A stretch of 64,000 bases of DNA from CBDDBH01 sp965225625 (GTDB lineage Bacteria; Pseudomonadota; Gammaproteobacteria; JADZEE01): NCBI GenBank assembly GCA_965225625.1, contig CBDDBH010000031.1, positions 186,001 to 250,000 of the forward strand. The letters run 5' to 3'. How positions within the stretch are numbered: position 1 is the first letter of the stretch; each line of letters begins with the position of its first letter. The notes beneath the pieces are model-generated. The model did not search any database. It was not told the origin of the DNA and saw only the letters and a list, made by a program, of their open reading frames with translations. Shown piece by piece: positions 28,002 to 36,103 of this stretch. Position numbers and translations under genes: made by a program.

Positions 28002-28052
28002 GATCAATCTGGCTATTTACTTGGTACTTATGAAGTACCTGCCGGATTGATC
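28002..28052. repeat. Nested inverted repeat (two-stem cruciform)
   Basis: Outer arms GATCAATCTGGC (28002-28013) and GCCGGATTGATC (28041-28052) match except for one T-G pair. Inside them GGTACTT (28023-28029) and AAGTACC (28033-28039) form a second stem with a three-base loop. A weaker hairpin AAGAACC/GGTTCTT lies near 28154-28178. There is no T-run, so it is not a terminator. Confidence 0.7.
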
Positions 28053-28278
28053 GAAATTCTCCTGCTGTTGTTCGAGTGATCGCCTAAGGCACCGAATCTC
28101 TCGTCTATAATTAGGTATTAAAAGAATTGGACATCGCGTGATGCAGTAATAAAAGAACCTGAAGCAATTGGTTCTTCGCTCTGTTATTGCAATGGGAAAT
28201 ATTCGGCGCTTGCAGGTATGATTGTGTGTGTGCTAAACGTCCCTCAACTCAGGCGTTATGCGTCAAAAGGATGCGAGC

Positions 28279-28695
28279 ATGAGTAAGACCAAGATTCTTG
28301 ACAGTGTGAATGTAGCAAAAATGGCGTTACGAGAACTGGACATGCAACTCCCGCTCCACAAGCCTGAAAAATCTAATATGCGCTCTGAGTACCTGAAACA
28401 GAAATCTGTGGGAATAGGACATCATTTAGAGAGAATTGAGGCCCAATGTGACACTTCTGGTTTTGAAGAAAACATTGAAATAATTGAAATAGAAAAAAAC
28501 ATTGAAGATGAAGTTGAGTCAATTGTTGACAAAATCACTCACGTGGACGTCACGTACGAAAGAGAAATCGCATTTAGATGTGTTTCTAGCTACCAAGCAT
28601 GTAAAGCCGAGTCCGAGAGTGTTGAAGATCGGGTGTTATGTGCTGTTGCGTTAACCATATGCTGGACAAAAGAAATAATCCCACTAAATGGTTAA
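28279..28695 (+). CDS. Hypothetical protein, island cargo
   Basis: The ATG at 28279 gives 138 residues beginning MSKTKILDSVNVAKMALREL. An upstream ATG adds seven residues. The composition is Glu/Ile-rich with a charged helical middle (EENIEIIEIEKNIEDEVESI), and three cysteines lie in the C-terminal half. Base composition is clearly more AT-rich than the core genes, consistent with transfer. No recognisable domain, signal peptide or membrane helix is present. Confidence 0.6.
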   Translation: MSKTKILDSVNVAKMALRELDMQLPLHKPEKSNMRSEYLKQKSVGIGHHLERIEAQCDTSGFEENIEIIEIEKNIEDEVESIVDKITHVDVTYEREIAFRCVSSYQACKAESESVEDRVLCAVALTICWTKEIIPLNG

Positions 28696-28850
28696 ATGTC
28701 GCGTCTGAATTAGCTCTAGCTGATCACGCAAACGAGAAGATCCGTATCGTTCGAGAACTCACAAAGAAAATTCGAAAATCTTGAGTTGCAAGCCGCTATC
28801 CCCGATCTCCAGGAAGCTCTTGTAGACATCAAGGCGGCTTTGGACCGATA
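28659..28850 (+). pseudogene. Small charged hypothetical protein, probably frameshifted
   Basis: An ATG at 28659 inside the end of the previous gene opens a frame of 41 codons (MLDKRNNPTKWLNVASELAL, ending at TGA 28782). The following frame continues as LELQAAIPDLQEALVDIKAA and stops at about 28850, as if one base had been lost near 28775. Together they would make a helical protein of about 64 residues. Overlapping start and shared strand suggest translational coupling with the upstream gene. Confidence 0.4.
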
Positions 28851-28997
28851 AATATCTTGCACCACCCGATTCTGCCTAAAACGGGTTCCCTATTTTCAGT
28901 TTAAGGCGGGAGGGTATTCGGGGTAATTGCCGGCGTAAAAGATACGCCAGCCAGTGCGTTACAATGAAGGCCGTTTGTGGCGCAGAGGTACCAGCAC

Positions 28998-29348
28998 ATG
29001 GCTACCACATTGACAGAGAAGGTCTGTACGCCTTGCAAGGGCGGGATCCCACCCATGGCCGAAAGCGAGGCAGAGTCCTGGCTCGCGCAGACACCCGGTT
29101 GGTCACTGGCTGACGAGGCCACCCGAATCGAGCGTACGTTCCAGCCCGGTAAATTCAAGGAGACCCTAGCGTTTGTAAATCAGGTGGGCGAGCTTGCTGA
29201 AGCCGAACGACATCATCCTGTGATTACTTTTGGCTGGGGCTTCGCGACTATCTCGTTGCAGACCAAAAAGATCAAAGGACTGCACGAGAACGATTTCATC
29301 ATGGCCGCTAAGATCAACGCCTTGGTGCGTGAACTTGACGACGCCTAA
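28998..29348 (+). CDS. phhB: Pterin-4a-carbinolamine dehydratase
   Basis: The ATG at 28998 gives 116 residues starting MATTLTEKVCTPCKGGIPPM. The family signature ERHHPVITFGWGFATISLQTKKIKGLHEND is clear and includes the catalytic histidines in EAERHHP. The enzyme dehydrates 4a-hydroxytetrahydrobiopterin, recycling the cofactor of aromatic amino acid hydroxylases; it can also act as a transcription coactivator. No hydroxylase gene lies beside it. It is of ordinary length and intact although it lies beyond the integrase. Confidence 0.92.
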   Translation: MATTLTEKVCTPCKGGIPPMAESEAESWLAQTPGWSLADEATRIERTFQPGKFKETLAFVNQVGELAEAERHHPVITFGWGFATISLQTKKIKGLHENDFIMAAKINALVRELDDA

Positions 29349-29374
29349 ATTCCCCTAGTCCGATGGACCGGCTG

Positions 29375-29581
29375 CTAGCGCAAACTGATCTGGCCTTCGA
29401 CGCGGTGTCTTAGATCGAGTTCGTTGATTTCCAGAGTCATCGTCGCTTGGATCGAGCCGATCTCAGTTAACTTTCCCGTGTCAAGGCCGTTTCGTACCGC
29501 TGTTTCGATCTCACGTTGCGAGGTGACACCGACCTCCTTGAGAAATTTGCGGATCTGCATATTGAGTTGGTCTTTGTCCAT
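29375..29581 (-). CDS. Small DUF6494-like protein
   Basis: This 68-residue cytosolic protein has the pattern DxxNMxIRKFLKxVGVTSQREIExAVRxxL and a beta-rich tail, which I recognise as the DUF6494 type; function unknown. It is convergent with the dehydratase gene, with a 26-base gap. Confidence 0.7.
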   Translation of the reverse strand: MDKDQLNMQIRKFLKEVGVTSQREIETAVRNGLDTGKLTEIGSIQATMTLEINELDLRHRVEGQISLR

Positions 29582-29877
29582 TGTGGTGTTCCTTGGTTGT
29601 TAGTGCTTCACGGGAGTACTGTACACCCGCTGATGCGGTCAGGCTGCAACACCAGCTCGCGTAAGTCGGCGGTGAAGATGGTACGTTGCCTGTACCAAGC
29701 ATCCGTAGCAGTCCAACGCTGTATCGCCCACCGATAGCCTGATGCCATGTGTTCGAGCGAATCGAATTGTTTAACCAGACCAGAACGGTGGCGTTCAAAT
29801 TCCCACTGCCCCCTGCAACGAGCTACAGGGGTAAGATGGCCCACATCTCGCCACATTTCGTCGAGGGGGAGTTGGTG

Positions 29878-31611
29878 ATGGCCCTACAAACTGGAATCGA
29901 AAGCCGGATCGACGTCGGTACCCTTATTGACCTCCAGCGCGATGGCGTGAAGGTGGTACCGACAGGTGACCGGTCTGTCGCCGTGTTCTACAGCGATGGC
30001 GAGGTGTACGCGGTGGACAACCGGTGCCCTCACATGGGGTTCCCGCTCAGCCGGGGGACAGTCCGGGACGGCATTCTCACCTGCCACTGGCATCACGCAA
30101 AGTTCGACCTGGCCGGAGGCTGCACGTTTGACCCCTTCGCTGACGATGTAACGTCGTTTAACGCCGCGACAGAGGACGGTCGAATCTGGCTGGATCCGAC
30201 ACCCATCGAAGAGGACCGCCGCGAACACTGGCTTCGCAAGGTGGCCGAGGGGCTGGAGCAAAACATCCCACTGGTTCTGGCCAAGGCGGTGATCGGCTTG
30301 AGCGGGATGAACGAAACGACCGAAGTGCTGCGCCGCGCGGCCACTTTCGCGGTACGGAACCGGAACAGCGGCTGGAGTGATGGGCTTTCCATCCTCGCCT
30401 CGATGGCAAATGTGCTTGAAAGCATAGACCCCGCAGACCGCCCTCTCGCGTTATTCCACGGTCTCGTAAACGTGGCGCGCGCTACCCAGGGTCACTCGGC
30501 TGACTTCGCCCTGCCACCACTGACTACCGATGAGACCCGACCGGAGCGCTTCATCGACTGGTTCCGGCGCTTCGCGGAAGTCCGTGCTACCGACGCGTGC
30601 GAACGAACACTTCGCACTGCAATCGATATCGGTCTCACCGAGTCTGATGTGGAGATCATGGTGATAGGGGCGTGCACCGACCACCTCTTCATCGACGGTG
30701 GACACACGCTCGACTTCGCAAACAAGGCATTCGAACTGGTGGGCCACGTTAGTTGGTCCAGGTCACACGAGATCCTCCCGTCGTTAGTGCCGCAGATCGT
30801 AAACGCCACACGCATGGAGGAGACCTCAAGCTGGCGTCACCCGGTCGTACTCCCGGATCTTCTTAACGACACCTATACGGAGCTAGACGCGGCGATCGAA
30901 AAGGGGAATGCATCTCCGCGCCAGTGGAACGGTCACCGGGAAGTCGCCGAACACGTCCTGGATGGCGAGCCTGAAGAGACGCTGAGAACCATGCTGCAAC
31001 TGTTGAGAGACGGTGTTGCACTGACTGAACTCTCTGCAGCCGTAGCGTACGCAGCGGCTCGCCGGCTGCTGCACTTCCGTGTGACGAATGAGTTCGGCGA
31101 CTGGGATACCGTCCATCACACGTTCACCTATTGCAACGGCGTAGACCAGTCACTGCGAAGATCGCCGTCTAGCCTGACCGCAAGAGGCGTGTTCGACGGG
31201 GCGATGGCGGTGTATCTGGACCGTTTTCTGAACGTGCCGAAGCAAGCGATGCCGGAGCCCTCCGGCGGTTCTCCCCAGCGCGAAGATCTACTGTCGCTAT
31301 TCGATGAACAGGGCAGGGTCGATGAAACTGCCGGGGTGGTACGAGACATGATCGGCGCTGGCGGACCAAATGCCGTGATCGCCACGCTGGGTCACGCGCT
31401 GCTGCGAGAGGATGCAGGCTTCCACATGTTCCAGGTGTTCGAGGCGGGCGCGCGCCAGTATGGCAATTTCCGAGGTAGACCTGAGGGAGACGAAATCCTG
31501 ATCGGAGTCGCCAGGTTCCTTTCGGCACATTCACCAACCGTGCGGGCAAGGCGTCAGACGTTCAACATCGCGGCACGACTGCACCGGGGCGAGTCACTGT
31601 CCGACAAGTAA
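29878..31611 (+). CDS. Rieske 2Fe-2S protein with long helical C-terminal domain
   Basis: The ATG at 29878 follows a GAGGGGGAG ribosome site and gives 577 residues; an upstream start at 29749 adds residues without homology. Residues 10-110 are a Rieske domain with C50-x-H52 and C69-x2-H72 ligands (CPHMG and CHWHH). The remaining 460 residues are mostly helical and rich in Ala, Asp, Glu and Arg with several His (DHLFIDGGHTLDF, SWSRSHEIL). They do not look like the catalytic domain of ring-hydroxylating oxygenases, which would have a D/H-x2-H-x4-H iron site. The helical part distantly recalls questin-oxidase-like proteins. The function is unknown; an electron-transfer or oxidase role is inferred. 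Confidence 0.8.
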   Translation: MALQTGIESRIDVGTLIDLQRDGVKVVPTGDRSVAVFYSDGEVYAVDNRCPHMGFPLSRGTVRDGILTCHWHHAKFDLAGGCTFDPFADDVTSFNAATEDGRIWLDPTPIEEDRREHWLRKVAEGLEQNIPLVLAKAVIGLSGMNETTEVLRRAATFAVRNRNSGWSDGLSILASMANVLESIDPADRPLALFHGLVNVARATQGHSADFALPPLTTDETRPERFIDWFRRFAEVRATDACERTLRTAIDIGLTESDVEIMVIGACTDHLFIDGGHTLDFANKAFELVGHVSWSRSHEILPSLVPQIVNATRMEETSSWRHPVVLPDLLNDTYTELDAAIEKGNASPRQWNGHREVAEHVLDGEPEETLRTMLQLLRDGVALTELSAAVAYAAARRLLHFRVTNEFGDWDTVHHTFTYCNGVDQSLRRSPSSLTARGVFDGAMAVYLDRFLNVPKQAMPEPSGGSPQREDLLSLFDEQGRVDETAGVVRDMIGAGGPNAVIATLGHALLREDAGFHMFQVFEAGARQYGNFRGRPEGDEILIGVARFLSAHSPTVRARRQTFNIAARLHRGESLSDK

Positions 31612-32286
31612 CTGAGGCTGCGGCCCCACGATTCTGCCCGCCCGCTCCGCATCACGCCCCCCCGTGTTGTGCTGTACGGCCGCCCGGGTCCTTCAAGCCC
31701 CTCTCACGAAGAGGAGCCTGTCCCTGATCGGGTCGAACGGATATTTCGCGCGGGAGTCGCGCGATCAGAGGGCCAACATGCAGCTGTTTGGCAACGAGAA
31801 CGCCTTTGCGCTGACGAGGAAACAGGGCGGGGTTCGTGATCTACGCGATACGATTGCTCGACCAGTTGAGGGTCGAGGGTGAAAGGCCATCCATTGACCA
31901 CAACGTCCCACGGCCATCTCCAAGGCAGGCGCACGACACACATCTACTGCCGCGAAACTTGCCCTCCAGGCCGACGCACGAAGGCAGAAAACCGGGTCCG
32001 TTTCTCATCCAGGCAGGACGCCGAGTCGAAAGGCTACCGTGCCTGTAAGATCTGGCGGCCTGGGTATAAGAACTATGAACGCACTTTTTCGTCCGACCGA
32101 CGCATCACTTCCGGGTCGTCCGCGCCGCCGGTCAGCTCTCGATCTGCTCCTGCAAGTGGCTCTTACCTGAATTCCACCGCCCCAATCCACGCAATCACCC
32201 GGCAAAACTCGAGGCCACTCTCAGCCTTCGCCGTCCAATCCACGAAGGCCTTCACTACGCCGATGTAGCACGACCCCCGGCACGGC
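31612..32286. other. Gene-poor stretch with decayed coding traces
   Basis: No intact gene is seen. Short protein-like runs appear in changing frames (for example NGYFARESRDQRANMQLFG near 31735 and an Ada-like fragment near 31900-32060), which looks like old, degraded coding DNA. Confidence 0.5.
31897..32060 (+). pseudogene. Ada-type zinc-binding domain remnant
   Basis: One frame reads THIYCRETCPPGRRTKAENR, then RFSSRQDAESKGYRACKIWRP. This closely follows the N-terminal methylphosphotriester-accepting zinc domain of Ada (YCRPxCP ... AxxxGFRxCKRCRP), but the fourth zinc cysteine is replaced by Trp and no methyltransferase domain follows. It is best read as a fragment. Confidence 0.5.
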
Positions 32287-32457
32287 TCACTGCCGCGTCA
32301 AATTGTAATCTCCCTCCAGCGTCAGCCACGCCCCACCCTCATGGGAATATGACCCGACAAGCCATTGGGTATGACAGCACGGGCAGGTGACGGTGGTCTC
32401 CAGGTCCTCCCATTCCAACTCAAAGATATGGCCTTCACAGGCGGGGCACGGGTGCAT
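32287..32457 (-). CDS. Tiny zinc-ribbon protein (56 residues)
   Basis: The protein starts MHPCPACEGHIFELEWEDLE and has a second cysteine pair in TCPCCHTQWL, giving a C-x2-C...C-x1-2-C zinc ribbon. It ends in DYNLTRQ. A second locus at 34776-34930 ends in EYNLTRH, so these are probably related. A -10-like TATACT lies only 7 bases before the ATG, suggesting a leaderless message. Function unknown; such ribbons are common in phage and plasmid cargo. Confidence 0.65.
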   Translation of the reverse strand: MHPCPACEGHIFELEWEDLETTVTCPCCHTQWLVGSYSHEGGAWLTLEGDYNLTRQ

Positions 32458-32470
32458 GGGTAAAGTATAG
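32455..32470 (-). promoter_or_regulatory. CTATACTT box abutting the start codon (leaderless promoter candidate)
   Basis: Minus strand CTATACTTTACCCATG: a TATACT -10 hexamer whose expected transcription start coincides with the ATG of the zinc-ribbon gene. The same 16-base pattern occurs at 36404 and 37864. Confidence 0.5.
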
Positions 32471-32538
32471 TCAACCGGACCCGCCCACGTGGCAGGGTTT
32501 TTGTTACTCTTGCCTTAGGCTCTATTTAAAATGTTCGA

Positions 32539-32760
32539 TCACGCGAGTGCTGCCGTCAGGGTCGCTTCATCATCGGGATCGACTTTCTTCCCATTTACGA
32601 CCACAGCCGGGACTGAAGTTATGCCCAGCTCTACGGCACGTTGGGCGATACGCTCGTCGTGCATATCCAAAATGGACACCTGATCGGAGAGGCCTTCTAC
32701 GCGCTCAATAAGTTTCACGCAAACAGGACAGCCGGCGCTGAATATCTCTACATGTGGCAT
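32539..32760 (-). CDS. Thioredoxin-fold protein with CPVC active site
   Basis: This 73-residue glutaredoxin/thioredoxin-like protein has the redox motif CPVC at residues 11-14 and the cis-proline loop in ITSVPAVVVNGKKV. There is no signal peptide, so it is cytosolic. Small proteins of this size (NrdH/MTH895-like) reduce disulfides of specific partners. It stands alone in the cargo zone. Confidence 0.85.
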   Translation of the reverse strand: MPHVEIFSAGCPVCVKLIERVEGLSDQVSILDMHDERIAQRAVELGITSVPAVVVNGKKVDPDDEATLTAALA

Positions 32761-32908
32761 TGCCGTTCCCTCGTTTGGTTCGTCTAGGATTAATGTTGGA
32801 CGTTGTAGCTACCTACAGGGTCAAGCGTGTCGTTACTTCCCCTGAGAATAGCTTACGCCGTTAACTAACCCGCCCCTCATTTCCGCGCTCCGACATTGGG
32901 CCGCTTGC

Positions 32909-32984
32909 GCTATATTCCCAGAAATATCTCCTATGCTTATTGAGGGAGGGGCGAAAAGTAGAGCTGAGCATACGGTGCGCTGTT
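32909..32984 (+). repeat. Imperfect direct repeat, copy A (promoter region)
   Basis: About 77 bases shared with 33691-33768, including CTATxTTCCC, TCCTATGCTTATTGA, GGCGAAAAGTA (GGCCGAAAAGTA in copy B), GCTGAGCA and CGGTGCG. It precedes the gene at 32988 and contains TATGCT, a plausible -10 hexamer. Confidence 0.8.
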
Positions 32985-32987
32985 TTG

Positions 32988-33236
32988 ATGGAAGACTTAC
33001 GACACTTGCGGCCTGGCGACATTATCAAGATGCAGCACAAGCACACGGGTCGTATCGTCTACGCGCAGGTCACTAGCATCTCCAACGCATCGGTTGGACG
33101 CGCTAACCGGATCACACTGGAGGGCGACGAAGCCTACCTCGGACAGTCTATGCGAATAGATGCCGCAGACGGCTGGTCAAAGGTGCGGCGGGAAGTGTTT
33201 CCTGACCTGAAAGTGCGGAAGCGGAAGCAGGAATGA
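32988..33236 (+). CDS. Small hypothetical protein with KOW/SH3-like N-terminus
   Basis: This 82-residue protein starts MEDLRHLRPGDIIKMQHKHT, a beta-strand pattern like small SH3/KOW barrels, and ends in a very basic tail (VRKRKQE). The TGA stop overlaps the ATG of the next small zinc-finger gene, so the two are coupled. The upstream region is repeat copy A. Nucleic-acid binding is a guess from charge. Confidence 0.6.
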   Translation: MEDLRHLRPGDIIKMQHKHTGRIVYAQVTSISNASVGRANRITLEGDEAYLGQSMRIDAADGWSKVRREVFPDLKVRKRKQE

Positions 33237-33373
33237 CCCAACTAGCCCACGTCGTCCACCTCGCCATGCTTTCCACCAAGCACTGCCAAGTGTGTCGTAA
33301 ATGCATGCCTATCTCCGATCCACATGCCCGCTGTGCGCAGTGTCGGGATCAGAGAGGACGGAGGAAGCGCTGA
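33233..33373 (+). CDS. Tiny zinc-finger protein (46 residues)
   Basis: The start codon overlaps the preceding stop (ATGA). Cysteines are arranged C-x2-C-x2-C and C-x2-C (CQVCRKCMP and RCAQCRDQ), and the tail is GRRKR. This fits a single zinc knuckle with a basic tail, probably binding nucleic acid. No homologue is recognised. Confidence 0.6.
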   Translation: MTQLAHVVHLAMLSTKHCQVCRKCMPISDPHARCAQCRDQRGRRKR

Positions 33374-33452
33374 GGGTGGCCGGTAGGGAATGATCAGGGA
33401 CACCTCTCGCTGCTAGGCGGGAGGCTCAACAAACGATCGCTTGAGGAAGCAC

Positions 33453-33650
33453 ATGAAGCGCAGTGAGCTTATTGATATTGGTGATGGATTTAAAGTGCGG
33501 TTTTCTGCGTCATCCAGCAGCCACGCACGTCAACTGTCGGTGGAGTGGTTGCCTGGCCTGTACGATTTCGCACAGTTACCCCAAGAAACCAAGAAGCGGT
33601 TCTGGGCGGCACGTGATAAGTTCGTGCAAGAGGCGTGGCCGGTGAAATGA
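33453..33650 (+). CDS. Small hypothetical protein (65 residues)
   Basis: MKRSELIDIGDGFKVRFSAS begins a basic, mixed alpha/beta protein containing WLPGLYDFAQLPQETKKRFW. A GAGGA ribosome site sits 7-8 bases before the ATG, favouring this start over the ATG four codons upstream. No known family is recognised; the compact size and island setting match its neighbours. Confidence 0.6.
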   Translation: MKRSELIDIGDGFKVRFSASSSSHARQLSVEWLPGLYDFAQLPQETKKRFWAARDKFVQEAWPVK

Positions 33651-33690
33651 GGGACTCGCTATCGTCCGCTTAAAGCACGCGATCAACGAC

Positions 33691-33768
33691 GCTATTTTCC
33701 CCAAGAATTTGTCCTATGCTTATTGAATCAGGGCCGAAAAGTAGGGCTGAGCAGTCGGTGCGTTGTCA
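33691..33768 (+). repeat. Imperfect direct repeat, copy B (promoter region)
   Basis: Second copy of the repeat at 32909-32984, placed before the universal stress protein gene. The block TCCTATGCTTATTGA is identical in both copies; the rest differs by scattered substitutions and small indels. Confidence 0.8.
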
Positions 33769-33792
33769 GGCAAGACTGTCGAGGAAATGGTT

Positions 33793-34266
33793 ATGGTTGG
33801 GCAGATCAACAAAATACTCGTCGCAACGGACGGATCGGAAGGCGCCGAGAAGGCGTTGAAGTTCGCCGGGGACCTGGGAGAAACGACAGGGGCGTCGTTG
33901 CATTTACTCATCGTCCACGACATCAGCTCTTACGTAGCAGGCGACCTCGCTGCTGGCTACGGTTGGATCAGCACGAGCACGCACCTTCCTGCTGACGACG
34001 ATTTTCGCGAGCGCGTAGAGCAGGAAGTGGCGACGCCGATTTTCGAACGGAGTTGCACGGCCGTCGGTAAGACGATGGACGAGGTTTCGACGCTGGCGCT
34101 CTGGGGACACCCGGCCGAGGAGATCTGCAAATACGCAGACGCGCAGGGTATCGACTTGATCGTCATCGGCAGCCGCGGTCGTTCCGCGTTCACGGAGTTG
34201 CTGTTAGGCAGTGTTAGCTCGCAGGTCCTCCATCACGCGACGTGCCCGGTAACGGTAGTGCGGTGA
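33793..34266 (+). CDS. Universal stress protein (UspA family)
   Basis: The start at 33793 is favoured by a GAGGAA ribosome site 7 bases upstream; earlier in-frame starts (33763 TTG, 33787 ATG) are possible. The 157-residue alpha/beta protein begins INKILVATDGSEGAEKALKF and has the ATP-binding loop GSRGRSAFTELLLGSVS (G-x2-G-x9-G-S). It is cytosolic and normally a dimer induced by stress. It is transcribed from the region holding repeat copy B. Confidence 0.92.
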   Translation: MVGQINKILVATDGSEGAEKALKFAGDLGETTGASLHLLIVHDISSYVAGDLAAGYGWISTSTHLPADDDFRERVEQEVATPIFERSCTAVGKTMDEVSTLALWGHPAEEICKYADAQGIDLIVIGSRGRSAFTELLLGSVSSQVLHHATCPVTVVR

Positions 34267-34360
34267 ATGTGGCGTCAAGCTACGAATTCCGATCAAGACG
34301 CTATCCGTCGCTGGAACGCAGACGATGCTGGGCTACAGGAGAAGCGCCGTGAAACGGTGA

Positions 34361-34705
34361 TTGCTGGCAGTGGTGTTGGTGGTCGGGAGTCAGGGGGCCG
34401 CGGGGGAGAGAAGTGTTTTCGACGGCAACGAAATGCTGGAGCGGTGTCTCGCGTATATTGACGACGATGGCTCTATCACCGAAGGCAATACCTCCGCGGA
34501 CTATGTCGCAGGTATAGTCGACATACATTTCACGTTTGAGAATCGGGGAGACATCCTGACGCAGTGGTGCATACCGGATGGTGTCGCTTTGACGCAGTTG
34601 GCGGAGTTGGCGGTGAAATACATGCAGGAGCGCTCAAGCGAGTTGCACCACACAGCAAGCAGTCGCGTCGCCAATGCACTTATTCTTGCATTCCCCTGCG
34701 AATAA
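34361..34705 (+). CDS. Rap1a/Tai-like secreted protein, start region damaged
   Basis: The mature part matches the Rap1a immunity-protein pattern: GNEMLERCLAY, then WCIPDGVALTQLAELAVKYM, then ALILAFPCE with paired cysteines for periplasmic disulfides. The signal peptide LLAVVLVVGSQGAAG is complete, but the natural start GTG-AAA-CGG at 34349 is followed by an in-frame TGA (probably TGG originally) before the TTG at 34361. Translation would need to restart at that TTG. Rap1a proteins neutralise type VI effectors, but no effector or secretion gene is nearby. Confidence 0.7.
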   Translation: MLAVVLVVGSQGAAGERSVFDGNEMLERCLAYIDDDGSITEGNTSADYVAGIVDIHFTFENRGDILTQWCIPDGVALTQLAELAVKYMQERSSELHHTASSRVANALILAFPCE

Positions 34706-34775
34706 GGAATTCCTCCTACCCTAAGTTAGGTATTCAGCGAATGCCGTACCAACCAGTCTCCGCTACAGTACCCAC

Positions 34776-34930
34776 ATGCGCTGCGACTGCTGCAAGGAAC
34801 GTACGGGAGTGTTTTTAGCTGTACGGTGCGGAGTAGCGTATTCGGGCTGTGTCTGGCCTGTCACAAGGCGTATTTGACGGTAATCGCGTATTTCGAGAAG
34901 CGGCGGGAGTACAATTTGACGCGGCATTAA
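34776..34930 (+). pseudogene. Tiny zinc-ribbon protein, frameshifted
   Basis: The first frame reads MRCDCCKERTGVFLAVRC and the next frame continues LCLACHKAYLTVIAYFEKRR and EYNLTRH before TAA. The two cysteine pairs only come together if one base is removed or two are added near 34850. The tail motif YNLTR is shared with the protein at 32287-32457. Confidence 0.5.
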
Positions 34931-34986
34931 GGGAAGGCAGCTTCCTTGTCTATAAGTCGTAGAATGACAGCGTGATGGGGACTGAC

Positions 34987-35646
34987 ATGAAGCGCATTCT
35001 ATTGGCGTTTTCGCTATTCGGCTTAAGCTGGTCTTCGAGTGCGGATCCGAAACTCACGATATATGGCGTTGAGTTGAGCAAACCCCTGGCGCTCCCCGAG
35101 TGTGAAGTTAAGCCATTGACTGAGTATTCACGAGAGAAGGGTGAGCCGGCAGAGTACGTAGATCATTTTTGGGAAGGGGTTAAAGAAGTCTGTTTCCAGC
35201 GCAGTTCTGAAGGCAAGGCCATTGGCAGCGGTGCGCCTGTCACAGACGACTTTGTAAATATCGGGATGCCGAAGAAGACGCGTCCCAAAAAACTAATTTC
35301 TCGGAACTCAGCTATCCAAGTCACCGTTACGGGCGGTGTGGTTGAGGAAATTAACTTCAATACAAAAGGATTGAAATCTCAAGCGGAAGACATATTAATT
35401 CTGACCGCAAAATTCGGTGAGCCAAAGAAGACCGAAAAAGGAGGTTTGCAAAACGCTTTCGGAGCTACTTTCAGAATTTACACGGTCTATTGGGATTTGC
35501 CGCAAGGAGCTCAGGCGGTCTTTTTCGGCTCGAGGCCATTCGGCGGGCCTACCCTGGACAATGGATGGGTGCGTATCGTATCTGCCAAGTGGCTAAAAAA
35601 CCGCGAGAAGGAGAAAGCAAATGAGCCCAAGGAGGTACAGTTTTAG
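34987..35646 (+). CDS. Secreted hypothetical protein
   Basis: The ATG at 34987 with a GGGGA ribosome site gives 219 residues starting with a signal peptide (MKRILLAFSLFGLSWSSSA, cleavage near ADP). The mature domain repeats pieces typical of small periplasmic proteins (TIYGVELSKPLALPEC, FGEPKKTEKGGLQNAFG) with cysteines that could form a disulfide. No known function. A TATAAG hexamer at 34954 may be its -10. Confidence 0.75.
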   Translation: MKRILLAFSLFGLSWSSSADPKLTIYGVELSKPLALPECEVKPLTEYSREKGEPAEYVDHFWEGVKEVCFQRSSEGKAIGSGAPVTDDFVNIGMPKKTRPKKLISRNSAIQVTVTGGVVEEINFNTKGLKSQAEDILILTAKFGEPKKTEKGGLQNAFGATFRIYTVYWDLPQGAQAVFFGSRPFGGPTLDNGWVRIVSAKWLKNREKEKANEPKEVQF

Positions 35647-35704
35647 CTAGAAGATGGAGAGGCGATAGCAGTCCCAGATCGCATTCCGCGTCCCTTCGCT
35701 TCGA

Positions 35705-36094
35705 TCATGCCGCCGCCTCCGTCTTGCCCCGCCAGGCAGTCGGCTGCTCGTACTGAACGTACCCCGTCAGGATTAAAGGAAACTGCTTCGTGTTAGGGTT
35801 TTCCTCGACAATACAAACACCACACACCCACTGCGAAGGCAACTTCATTTTACCTTGCAGCGTAAAATGGATTTCATCGCCAACGCGGAGGTGTGCCCGC
35901 GCCTCGCCTTGAAAGTACCCAGGGCGTTGCAGGTCCGCAAGCGTGTGTTGCTCGTGCTGGTATTGCCATTTGCGAGGATAAAATTCGTTTGCACCCAGAT
36001 CCCGCAAACCGTTCTGATCTGCCGTTGGTACGTCATCGCCAGGCTTCGGTACACCATTCATCTCTTCTCGTGTTTTGGCTTCAAAATTTGGCAT
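35705..36094 (-). CDS. Hypothetical protein
   Basis: This 129-residue protein starts MPNFEAKTREEMNGVPKPGD behind an AGGAGA ribosome site. The C-terminal half is beta-rich (GDEIHFTLQGKMKLPSQWVCG, FPLILTGYVQYEQ). There is no signal peptide. I do not recognise it; the sequence has the style of phage or plasmid accessory proteins. Confidence 0.6.
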   Translation of the reverse strand: MPNFEAKTREEMNGVPKPGDDVPTADQNGLRDLGANEFYPRKWQYQHEQHTLADLQRPGYFQGEARAHLRVGDEIHFTLQGKMKLPSQWVCGVCIVEENPNTKQFPLILTGYVQYEQPTAWRGKTEAAA

Positions 36095-36103
36095 GGCTGT
36101 CTC

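Noticed and set aside
34358..34360. UGA read as tryptophan (altered genetic code)
   Set aside because: Two TGG-to-TGA changes are seen, but many intact genes here end in TGA with overlapping downstream starts, so TGA is a normal stop.
34267..34461. ORF starting at the ATG right after the universal stress protein stop
   Set aside because: Its second half overlaps the Rap1a-like signal peptide in another frame and its composition is not protein-like.
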